From Lobosporangium transversale (Eukaryota; Mortierellomycota; Mortierellomycetes; Mortierellales; Mortierellaceae), in assembly GCF_002105155.1 (NCBI RefSeq), contig NW_019029004.1, positions 1 through 64,000 on the forward strand: 64,000 nt of DNA. Direction: 5' to 3'. Position numbers and translations under genes: made by a program. Under the pieces are notes generated by a model. It was given only the letters and a program-made list of their open reading frames with translations. It was not told the DNA's origin and ran no database searches. Shown piece after piece: positions 25,768-35,867 of this stretch (position 1 is the stretch's first letter; each line of letters starts with the position of its first letter).

Positions 25768-25806
<39 letters not shown>
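25768..25806. repeat. (ATT)n microsatellite, about 13 units
   Basis: Perfect ATT array in the short spacer between the convergent cytochrome b5 and NADPH oxidase genes. It starts just after the polyadenylation-like signal of the former and ends next to the stop codon of the latter. Confidence 0.9.
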
Positions 25807-25807
<1 letters not shown>

Positions 25808-25808
<1 letters not shown>

Positions 25809-27496
25809 TAAAAGTGCTCTTTCCTGAACGAGAATTTGACACCGTTCTTGCTATGGACCCTACATTCCTTTCTCAAAGCCTTGGCCATTGCGCCTGGCCC
25901 ACAAAAGAAGACAGCGACATCTACCACAAGTTCTTGATTTGCACCTGGCAAGTAGGTGCCATCAGTGATGCCTTGTCTCAAATCTGTAAAGATGGCCCCA
26001 AAGTTAGGACGCCCAAAATTGGTGAGTGCCTGCAAGCCCGTGATGGTATCTCCGCCTGTGTACTCATCCTGCATATGAAGTGCAATATTGTGGTGCTGAT
26101 CAGGTTTCATGACTGCAGTACAATAGATATTGATCTTGAGCTTGACGTTCAACATCGATTGTTCGATCGTCGCCAACAATGACTGGAACCATTTGAAGGA
26201 GGCCAAATCTCTAGAGACCCAGTAAAACTCGACACGTCGGGTTTTGAGAGGCATATTGTTATTGGCACGGTACCAGATGTCACGCAAGATACTAGCAAAT
26301 GGCGTCACACCGATACCAGAGCCGACCAGGACCACAATCTCATGATCAAAGACATCCTCTGTAGGTGCTCCAAAGGGTCCGTCGATCTGGACCTTTGGCA
26401 TAGCAAATCCTGCTCGTACACGAATTTCCTGTCCTCGATCATCAACAAGCTCAAGATTCTTCTCGGGACGTGGGTTTCCAGCCTGAGCACCGCGCCCTGC
26501 TCCTTTCCCTGCCCCAGCACCATCCCGTTTACCCCCACGTTCCTCTCTCTCAACACCCAAACGAGTTCCGAGAGCACGGGTCCAGTCACCGACCTGGCGG
26601 ATATGAACTGAGACATAGTCCTCAAAGGGTGATGATGTGATAGTGAAAGGATGCCATTGGTATTTGCTAACGTCAGGTACGTTGATGAACATGTATTGAC
26701 CAGGTTTGTAAGAGAACGAGGGCTTTTGAATCTGCAACTCAATGACTCCAGCAGGGTGTTGAATGGCCTTGACCAAGCGAGTGTCCAGACGAGCACGGTA
26801 AAAGCGAATGCCTCGCTCGATAACATAGAGCACGTATCCGATCGCCAAATATTGATAAGAATCATAACCTCTGCATCTGCCATGTTGATCCTTGACAATA
26901 CATCCAATACCATGGAACATCAGGGCGCCCAACATGATGAATGCCAGATGATGAGTATACCAAAAGGATTCGAATGACTTGTGGCGTTGAGTCTGTTTTG
27001 CAGTGGTGTACATGAGCGCCATGCAGAGCAACATGATGTGCCCAGTGATACCTGCAGGGCTTTTGTAAAGGAGTTCAGCTGCTGTCAAGTTAAAAGGGCC
27101 AGTGGGGTTCTGTCGATAGAGTCGATCCATCTTGTAAAAGTTGACATAATGACCAATGGTATGGACGATTGTGCAGAAGAGGATGGAGTATGCGGTGATC
27201 TTGTGGAACCAAATGTTCTCATCAATGGGAATCAACTTGTTGATGAAGGATACACGGAGGATACGGAGGATATTACGGCAGACAGGGAGCAAGATGAGAC
27301 AACAATCCCAGATAAGACACATGCCTCCACCACGGGCGACCCAGAGAGACCAGTTGAGGGGTGCATTCAGGTTGATGAGGTCATCGTTCAATTTGACACG
27401 AAGGACACCAAAGATGAAGAGAATAACATGGAGGATAAACCAGATGATGAAGAATGCGTAGCGACGTGTTGTCCACGTCTCAAAGGCTTTGAACAT
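25808..27496 (-). CDS. NOXA: Superoxide-generating NADPH oxidase, NoxA/gp91phox type
   Basis: Intronless, 562 residues. Six membrane helices in the N-terminal ferric-reductase domain carry the four haem histidines (His98 and His112, and His182/183 and His195 near THH and FHG). The FAD-binding motif is HPFTITSSP (282-290), the NADPH-binding loop GSGIGVTPFASIL (392-404), the CGPG motif lies near the end and the terminus is FRKEHF, as in fungal NoxA. The enzyme transfers electrons from cytosolic NADPH across the membrane to O2. In fungi it controls hyphal growth and development with NoxR and Rac. There is no EF-hand extension, so it is not NoxC. A basic Gly/Ala/Arg-rich insert (about 315-346) separates the FAD and NADPH lobes. 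It lies tail to tail with cytochrome b5. Lack of introns is unusual beside its neighbours. Confidence 0.93.
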
Positions 27497-28203
27497 TTTT
27501 TTTTTCTCTTCCTTTTTCCTTTGAGATTAGTTAGTTGTTCAGTAAGCAATGGGTTGTGGAGAGAAGAATAGGGAAATTGGGTATTACAAGAGAATCTTAT
27601 GTACAATGTTGTGTTACAGAACAAAGAGAGGGAAGGGACGTTATGTAGGTAGATGCAAGAAAGGGAGGGGAAGGAAGATGAATGAGGAGGAGGAGGACGG
27701 AATGGGAGATGAGGGATGAGGAATGAGGAATGAAGAGGTTGGTGAGAATGGTTCTTTATAAAGAAGAGAAAGAGAAAGAGAAGGAGAGAATGAGACAAAG
27801 AAAGTTGTTCAGGACAAAAAAAAAAAAGGTTTGTAATTTTGGGCTTATTTTTAGTCTGAACGGAAATGTCGAGACTCCAATGGGAGAATGAGACAATGAG
27901 GGGAAAGAATGTTGTCTCTCTTTTTTCCGACTGTTGCCTAGATTATCGATGTCCAATTGCTTTTTGCTTTTGAAACATGGTATCCATTGGTGAATATCCA
28001 ATCCATTCGAGCAAATGATACGAACAAAACAGAAGAAGGATAAGAAAATACATGTCATTTTTTTTTTAATACATTGATAAATGAGAAAGAGTATACAGAA
28101 GAGGATCTCACATCATCTTGGTCATACAAACACCAATGAAGAATGAAAGAGTGGAGTGAAGTATTTTTTTTTTTAATAACCTGGCTCTCAATTCATTCTA
28201 CTC

Positions 28204-28236
<33 letters not shown>

Positions 28237-28623
28237 GCTCCCTGCGCCTAGAACGAAATCAAGTATTCTTTTTCTAATTTCAATTTCTTTAATTGAACAA
28301 AAAAAAAAAAAAAAAAAAAAATGTTGATTCAACGCCAGATTTATTTTTCCGCTGTGCCCACCATCAGACAGGAAACGCCAACAACAACAAGATACTGTAC
28401 AGAACAAAATAGAAATAGAAATAGAAGTAGAAATAGAAATAAAGATATATAAAGGAAGAATGGTTTTTTTTTTACCACCTTGGGTCTGAATCTGCAGTTA
28501 TACTCAGCCATAGAATGAAAAAGACAGATCCAGAACACTATGCGACCAGTCCAGGGCTCTTTCCAGACCGAACATCCCTCTTTATCAACCATCGAATTAT
28601 CATGTACCTTGGGGCTGAAAGTC

Positions 28624-28624
28624 T

Positions 28625-28676
<52 letters not shown>
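28624..28676. repeat. T21A32 palindromic homopolymer
   Basis: Twenty-one T followed directly by 32 A with no spacer, so the sequence is its own inverted repeat. The same design occurs inside introns at 55485-55533 and 57737-57793. Confidence 0.95.
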
Positions 28677-28678
<2 letters not shown>

Positions 28679-29203
28679 CCTACATATTTCACCACACAAG
28701 CAAACACACTGGCATAGCATAACATGGCATCGTTGAATTGAAAGGCGATATAAGACCCTCGTTCCCTCATTGACATAGACAAAAGTGAGTCTGTGAATTG
28801 TTATATATCCATGCATTTATTGAACTAGGAGTATCTGTAACTAAATGTTGTGTGCTTTACGACTGGTCTTTTCATTCAGGCTCAACTTCAACATTCCCGA
28901 TTGAACAATCCACGAGCAGTTAGCCCTTCACAAAGACACAAAACTAATCAAGTTGGGTTGCAGCGGAAGCAGGCTAGTTCTGAATCCTGAATGTTTTATA
29001 TTTCACAGTAGGATCACGTTATCTGTACTTTTTTATGGATATATATTTATGCAAAAGTGGTCATGCTGCGGCACCAAAGAGGGGAGGAAGGGGGGAGAAG
29101 GGGGCGCGGGTCAGTCAAAGTTTCTTGACGAGTGAGGTGGATGACGAAATGACAGAGGGCTGTCTCCAAATCAAAGTTGCGCCACCACAACAAACAGAAT
29201 GAT

Positions 29204-29315
29204 AAAAAAAAAAAAAAAAAGAAAAAGAGAAGAGAAAGAGAAAGAGAAGAGAAAGAGAAAGAGAGAGGGAAAGGAAAGGAAGGGAAAGGGAAGGAGAAAG
29301 AGAGAAAAGGAGAAG
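29204..29315. repeat. Purine-only tract (GAAA/GAGAAA/GGAAA)
   Basis: About 110 bases with almost only A and G on the plus strand, grading from A17 to GAGAAA-type and GGAAAG-type units. Mirror-symmetric purine tracts of this kind can form triplex structures. Confidence 0.85.
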
Positions 29316-29627
29316 TATGGTCCGTATTTTGCCACCACTGTGAAGAATGCATTTTGCAATCCATGCTCGGAACACCCGTGTTATTCGCCACCAATCTTAA
29401 TTGTGTGTGTTGTGTGTGGACAATGTGGAAGACTGTACAAGAGAGAGGAGGAAAGAAAAAGGAGGGAGGCTAGTGAGACTGCCCCATCAATAAATAGGCA
29501 CAATCCTTTTCTCTCCTTTTTTCTTTCTTTCTTTTCTTCTCCACTCCTCTGTTTTCTTGCACACCACACCCATACACGACACAATAGCCACATTCGTACC
29601 AAACACTAACGCACTCACACATTTATA

Positions 29628-30475
29628 ATGCCAGTAGTTCTTACATCCCTTGACAACGAGACCTTCAAGGTCGACAAGGAGGTTGCTGAGCGTTCTATTC
29701 TAATTAAGAATATGATTGAGGGTAATGACAATACATAGAAATTACTAATGTTAAAACTACTGCAATTGAGAACATGATGTAGTCATTCTCTCTCTCTCTC
29801 TCTCTCTTTTTTTTTTTTTTTTTTTTTCTTCTTTCTTCTCCTATTCTTTCCCTTTGTGAAGTCGACCACGCTTTCTCACACACGTTTCTCCTTCTTTTTA
29901 TGTGTATCATAGACCTTGGTGAATCTGAAGCTCCTATTCCTCTTCCCAACGTATCCAGTGCTGTACTCAAGAAGGTATGTCTCAATAACACAAAGACATA
30001 AAGGAGGCCGATCTTGCACTATCGATGATACTGGTGCACAATATGAATCACATCCGCTCACGACAAAAAAATAAGCTAAAACAATCTGTTACACTTTGCT
30101 GTATCTTTCTTTAAACCCTTCCCTACCCCCTTGCCCCCTCTCCATTCATAGGTCATCGAATACTGTGAGCATCACCGTAATGACCCCATTCAGGTCCAGG
30201 ATGAGTCAGATGACCCCCGCAAGCGCTCGAATGATATTGAGGAGTGGGATATGAAGTTTATGCAGGTGGACCAGGAGATGTTGTTTGAAATCATCCTTGC
30301 TGCCAACTATCTGGATATCAAGCCCTTACTCGATGTTGGATGCAAGACTGTTGCCAATTTGATCAAGGGCAAGACCCCCGAGGAGATTCGTAAACTCTTC
30401 AACATCGTCAACGATTTCACTCCTGAGGAGGAAGCTCAAATCAAGAAGGAGAACGAGTGGGCAGAGGATCGCTAA
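29628..30475 (+). CDS. SKP1: SCF ubiquitin ligase adaptor SKP1
   Basis: Three exons: 29628-29721, 29913-29974, 30152-30475 (159 residues). Skp1 bridges cullin-1 and F-box proteins in SCF ubiquitin ligases and also acts at the kinetochore and in endosomal complexes. The BTB/POZ-like fold begins with [18 protein letters not shown]. The family strings [43 protein letters not shown] and the C-terminal F-box-binding helices ([37 protein letters not shown], ending EWAEDR) are all present and of normal length. The first two introns are rich in pyrimidine tracts, one with a (CT)n run of about 20. The promoter shows a CT-rich tract at 29500-29545. Confidence 0.97.
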
Positions 30476-31030
30476 AAAAAAAAAAAGGAATCTTTTTCTC
30501 TTTCTTATATGTCTCTTTGAGAAGACTCAAAGCAGTGCCCATTTCCTCTCTCTGTTTCTTTTCTTCGAATGTACAGTACAATTCTATAGCCAGTTTGTCA
30601 ATCAATAAGCGCCTTGTTTTTCAATCAATAAGACAAAGTAAAAAATAAAAATAAAAAAAAGTGTAAATGTCAAGATGTTTAGAAAATATACTGCGGAATG
30701 CTGCGCCAATCATCTCTAAAAAAAAAAAAAAAAAACTTCATCTACGTGGCACAGCCAAAAGTTCAGATCTTGTCATAGAAACAAAAAGCCAAAAACGAGC
30801 TCGTTGATATGTTTGTGTTGTGTTGATGTATTTTTTTATCGTTGCTACCATTGTATGTGCCATTATTTTATTATTAATTGTTACTTTGTGATGAAATGCA
30901 AGTTAGAAGGTTTGATAATATACACAAAATGCGTGAGTTGTAATGGAATGGTAGTGAAAAAAAAAAAAAAAAAAAAAAAAAAGCTAATGTAGGTTGTGAA
31001 GAAGTTGTAGTAAGGAGTTAATGTATTTTT
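30476..31030. other. Convergent spacer after SKP1 and the LRR gene
   Basis: 555 bases between two stop codons. It holds A runs at 30719-30735 and 30957-30982 and several aataaa/aataag-like polyadenylation signals. No gene was seen. Confidence 0.4.
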
Positions 31031-31563
31031 TCATCTAATGTCCAGACTTTCACGATCACGTTCACGTTCACGATCCAGTTCTCGATCGCGTCTTCTCTCA
31101 CGATCCCTAAGCACAGCCTCTTGTGCGGTCTTATTTCGCTCTGTGGCCGCAGTTATGCCCCTGATGGTTCGATCAAGTCGAGCAATGATCTCAGAACTCA
31201 GATTGCGCGTGCGAATGATTTGCGCAAGTCTTTCCTTCCATTCGCGTGAGTCCTTGCCGGTGGAGTTGCTCAATAAGAACCGAGTTTCTTGCTCAGTCTT
31301 GTAGGTCTCGAGCATAGCTTCCTTCAGAACCAATGTCTGTTTTTCAATATCCTTGACAGGTGGCTCAAAACAGCAGAGGGTGCTGTTGTAGTACATGCTG
31401 CTTGTTGGCACATGCTCTGTTCCGCCTTGATGGAAAGCAGAAAGAATAGCATTGAAGCCATCCAGGGTAACCTATTCATGAAAAGAAAAGAAAAGAAAAG
31501 AAAAGAAAAGAAAAGAAAAGAAAAAAAAAAAAAAAAAAAAAAACGTTATTCTCAGTCTTTGAT

Positions 31564-31616
<53 letters not shown>

Positions 31617-34600
31617 TTTTAATATTATACATATACTTACATCGTTCTCATCCATGCTCAACCAGGTAAGGCTTTGGTTCACTCGTAGAGTCTCTGCGAG
31701 TGCATACGCCCCCGCATCCCTAAAGCGGTTCCTACGAACATCTAGTTTGGTCAAATACCGACTCTGTCCAATCCCTGGGAACGCTCTCCAAATGTTTCTT
31801 CCCATTCTTGAAGTCAGGTCCGCGGTTTCTTCTCCTTGAAGGTACAGTTCCCCCAATCGACTCGAGCTCGCTGATACCATCTGACCCAAAAGTTTGCAAG
31901 TCTCCACATCAGGATCACGGTTCGAAGCCAAAGAGACTGAGCTCAGATCCAACTTCTTGAGCGTCCAATTTTGACTGAGACTGACAAACAATTGACGGAG
32001 AGCAGATTCACTCCAGCAGGTCTGACGTAGTCCTAAAGAGGTAGCAGTATCACCGCTGGCAAGGACACTCACCAGACTATCTGGGAGGTCCGTGCCGTCC
32101 GAGAGTAAGTTTCTGCCAGCATATATCTCGACTTTGGTATTACGGCTCTGTCCAATGGCCTCAAGAATGCTTGCAAACTGGTTTCCATCCAATCCACAGC
32201 CTTCGACCTTGAATTGTTCCATAGAATGGAATCCAGAACTTGAAATCCAGGATATGATCTGATCAAGTGTAGATGGGTGCAGGGCCATACCACTGATGTC
32301 CAAGGATGTCAGGAAGCCTCCACAGTTGGCAAGAGTCTCAGCCATTAGGATGGGCGATTTACTCCAGGATGGCAGACTCGAAAGGTTTAATCGTTGAAGG
32401 CGCATCGAGTGTTTCAAAAACATGTCAAGAATGAATGAGTTGACCTTGCTTTCTGGATTTCCCTGGATACAAAATGTCTCTAGGGTATGAGAAGCGACAT
32501 CTGGATTGGCAACAAAGGCATGCATGATCTGATTGATGCCATCGCCCGTGATCTGACAGTTGCTCACATCTAGGACTTGGAGCGTCCCTGCATGTTTGAC
32601 AATCCCTTTAGCCAAGGTCATGACATCTGCACCATCTGAAGCGCTGTTTCCAGCTAAATTCAAGGATTCGAGTCGAAGCCCTGCAGAATGGCCATCTCGG
32701 ATGGCCCGACCGATACTACCGATTGTGTTCGTATCCAGATTACAGTTGTGGAGATCAAGGACCCGTAACTGAGGGTTACCCATGACTAATTCATAAAACT
32801 CCCTGTCCAAACGGAGACCATATCGAGTTGTCCCGTCTCTTAAAGCCTTAGACTTTTGCAAGAGCGCAAAAGAGACGTTGCGCAAGATGATCTCCTTGAA
32901 CGTCGTGTTAAATCGTAAAGCTCGAAGAAGACACTTCATCTCATCCACTGAGTAATCCCGTCGTGACTCTGATCCCTCTCCAACCTTACCGACTGTAATG
33001 GTGAAGCCGTTGATCTTGACATTGTTGTAGACCTTGCGATCGACATTCAGGGCGTAGCACTCTGCACGTAATAGATCTTCAAACCCGAGGTCGATCATGT
33101 AATCTTTAGGCGGAACAGGAATCGGTCTTGACAATGCCTCAGACAAGGAAAGCTCAACTCCTTTTCGACCGGTAGGATAGAGCCAACGAAGACTTTCAAC
33201 ACGAGCACGGAGAGCGATGATGATTTCACGAGCCCTTGAAGAGACGAGCGTCATAACAACTCGCCGCTGACGAAGCGTTGTTCCAAAAGTTAATGAGAAA
33301 GTATCGTCGTACTCACTGTAACTGATTTCCTTGATAGTCAGGATCGGATATTGAAGAATTGCACGCTCATCCTTCATATCATCCTTCGTGCTTCCATTGC
33401 CGAGATTGTGGGGCAGCAAGTGAACAAAAGACTTTCCAATCGCGATCACCATGACCTTGCCCTCCAATGGCACCTTGGCTTCGCTCCCTGTGCTCTCCTG
33501 TGAAGGGATGCCTTTGATCTTTTGACTTTTAAAGTAAGCTCGCCACATACCCCCAGCAGTCAGAGCTGTAGAATCGTTCTCAGGGACACTCGGCGGTAAA
33601 GCAATGTGATCATCCCGAAGTTTGTCTACGACCCACTGGCGTTGACGAGTGCCCTTTGGGATGATTCCAGCCTGAGCAGCATGGTAATTACAGCCTTGCT
33701 TTAGTTCCCTGAGCCAGGCATCCACTTGATCTGCGGCTGGCGTGAAATGCATGGACGTAGGTTGTGAAGAAATCGAGATGAGATACTCGATCTGAATCTG
33801 GACTTCCGAGCTTCCTGCCTGATGTGTATGAACGCCTACAATAGAATTCAACGACAGAATTCGATGATCTTTGGAGATCTGCCCAGTCTGCTGTGGTGTC
33901 AGAAGCTGATGGCCCGAAGTAGATGACCAAATGGATTGGTTGCCAAAGACCTTGGAGGCCTTTTCCATGCTCTTATACTTGAGTAAACTGGAGTTGGTTA
34001 AAAGGAGGTATTCCTTTGAATCCTTACGGAACAAAGAGCTCTCTGAATGTGAAGCTGTGCCACCAAAGAGGATCATGGAATCAGGAGGATATTGTTCCTG
34101 TGTAGGCATCAGGAAGGATTCTATGGGTATATGGGGGCGTCCTTGGTAATAGCCCTCCGGATAGGCCTGTGTGTCCTCTGTCAGGGGATGAGGTGCAACT
34201 GAAAGCCTGTTGGATGCCGAATCATCTAGAGAAGAATAGGCGAAGAAAAAAAAAAAAAAAAAAAAAAAATGAAAACAATGTCATTGTGGCCATCGACAAT
34301 TGACTAAACGCGCCATACAGCCGTCCACATAGGCCTGCTTCTCCCGTGCAGCTTTCTCGATATGTAAACAAATATATTATCACACGCCCCAACATGCATG
34401 AATAAGCCATTCAAGGAAGGAAAAAAAAGAAGAATGTGTAGTTCTATGCCCAATGGACCATAGAGTGGGCGTCTCACGCGTACAAAGTGAAGTCAAAAAT
34501 GCCACGTTCCTGAATCTAAGCAATAGACTCGCTTGTGTTCTCTGTTTTATTTTGTTTACATCAACCCTATCACACACGTCCTAACCGTCTGGAATACGAA

Positions 34601-34849
34601 ACAAAGACTCCATTTAACGTTGCTGGCGTAACCAACCCTGGCTCACCATGCATTCTCCGTTAATGTTTATTCCAAATCCACCCTTTTCAAACACAATTAT
34701 GCCATAAAAAAAAAACAACCACAAGGAGGGAGGACAGCGGTAAGCATGCATGCAGCTGGTATGTTTACTTTGCATTTTTATCGATACGAAGGTTCCTCCA
34801 TTCACAAACATGTATGCATGGGCACGTTAATGCATATTGCCACATCCCG

Positions 34850-34880
<31 letters not shown>

Positions 34881-35867
34881 TGTTTCATCTCTTTGTATTA
34901 TCTGTATAGCTGCATGGCATGATCGCCAAGAAAAAAAAAAAAAAAACTTACCAAGACTTAAAGCTGAGAAATCACCTGTGAATGGAGGCGTTGTTGGACT
35001 CATCATGGGTGATGGCAAGAACATGGAGACATTCAGGTGTTGCGGCGAGTATTCTGCTACAGTTGGTTGCTGACGATGTATTGTTTGATGAGGACTAATG
35101 GGTATCGATAGCAACGCGTTCTGATAATGTTGTCGAAATTGCCTTTGCTGGAGATCTTCCTGTTGTTGGGAGATGATTCCTACATCTGAATAGTACTCTG
35201 CGTAATCAGATTGCTCTTCCAGAAATGATCCTGGAAGGGCGAGTGGTGGCATAGTGGAAAGAGTAGACACGGATAGCTCTCCTACCCCTGCCCCTACTCC
35301 TGCTCCTCCTGATGAAGTACTACTTCCACCTACAACACTATCACTAGCACTACCGCTAGCACTGCTTAGTCCAGGCGACATGCGTGGTGTCCTATATGAT
35401 GGCGAGACTAAAGAGGAAGAGGCTTGTAGCTGAGGAATCTGAATACCTAGTGTAGAGTTTGCCCTGCTGGGCTGATGTGAGATGGAACCCGACCGAGGCA
35501 TATCATCTTTAGCAGGTGAAAGTGCTGAAGGCGGTAACTGAAAGCTCATAGGTGAGGATGGTTGCGAAGGATATGACATGGCGTACGAGTTTGGTGTCGA
35601 TCGAGGTGAGGGTCTTGAGGATGGAGGTGAGGAAGACATGTATTGTTCATATTGTTGCTGCTGTCTTTGCGAATAATAATATTGATAATATTGAGCACCA
35701 GAGATAGTTGGAGAAGAGGTTGAGTCGGCCCTTTGTCGATCTGACCGAGGTGGGCGCTGTGGTACAATATTGGGGAGCTCATCGGAACTGTATGCACTGC
35801 TAATTGAATGTGGTTTGGGTTGTTGCGGGGATCGAAGGCTGATAGGAGAAAGCGTTGACGGGTTCAT
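31031..35867 (-). CDS. Large PH-like and leucine-rich-repeat (RNI-like) protein
   Basis: Three exons on the minus strand: 35867-34952, 34225-31641, 31471-31031 (1313 residues). The first ~300 residues are disordered, rich in Ser, Pro, Gln and Tyr. A PH-like module (about 345-470) includes EYLLLTNSSLLKYKS and a VDAWLRELKQ end. A second PH-like segment follows (KVMVIAIGKSFVHLLP.., ILTIKEISYSEYDDTFSLTF). About 18 ribonuclease-inhibitor-type leucine-rich repeats then run to about 1165 (for example LRVLDLHNCNLD, LESLNLAGNSASD, LQVLDVSNCQITGDG, LTKLDVRRNRFRDAGA). The C-terminal helix ends in an Arg/Asp/Glu alternating tail (RDRERRRDRELDRERERDRE). The architecture recalls CARMIL-like and fungal PH-LRR proteins acting at membranes or the actin cortex. 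The specific role is unknown. Met 35867 is the first plausible start after a pyrimidine-rich leader. Confidence 0.8.
31481..31620. repeat. Compound microsatellite filling an intron: (AAAAG)8, A23, (ATT)17
   Basis: The second intron of the LRR gene (31472-31640, 169 bases) consists almost wholly of three simple repeats: AAAAG units at 31481-31520, an A run at 31521-31543 and ATT units at about 31566-31615. Only the splice sites and about 25 bases in the middle are non-repetitive. Confidence 0.9.

Larger units (their letters stand above)
27497..29627. other. 2.1-kb gene-poor spacer between NOXA and SKP1
   Basis: No gene could be supported. The NOXA side is purine-rich on the plus strand (its pyrimidine-rich leader). 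The middle has a T33 run (28206-28235 area), A22 at 28300-28320, and the T21A32 palindrome listed separately. A (GAAA/GAGAAA)n purine tract lies at 29204-29315. Short open stretches, for example 28881-28991 and 28341-28592 on opposite strands, have no recognisable family and no convincing partner exons. Confidence 0.5.

Noticed and set aside
28341..28592. Minus-strand open frame of 83 codons starting with ATG.
   Set aside because: The end is a poly-F/L translation of homopolymers, there is no family resemblance and no conserved neighbours.
28881..28991. A Gln/Ser-rich open stretch after an acceptor-like ttcattcag.
   Set aside because: No upstream exon, start codon or recognised family; about 37 codons of low-complexity composition can occur by chance.
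29047..29602. Overlapping open frames rich in K/E/R or S/F/L on both strands.
   Set aside because: They are translations of the GAAA/GGAAA purine tract, not genes.
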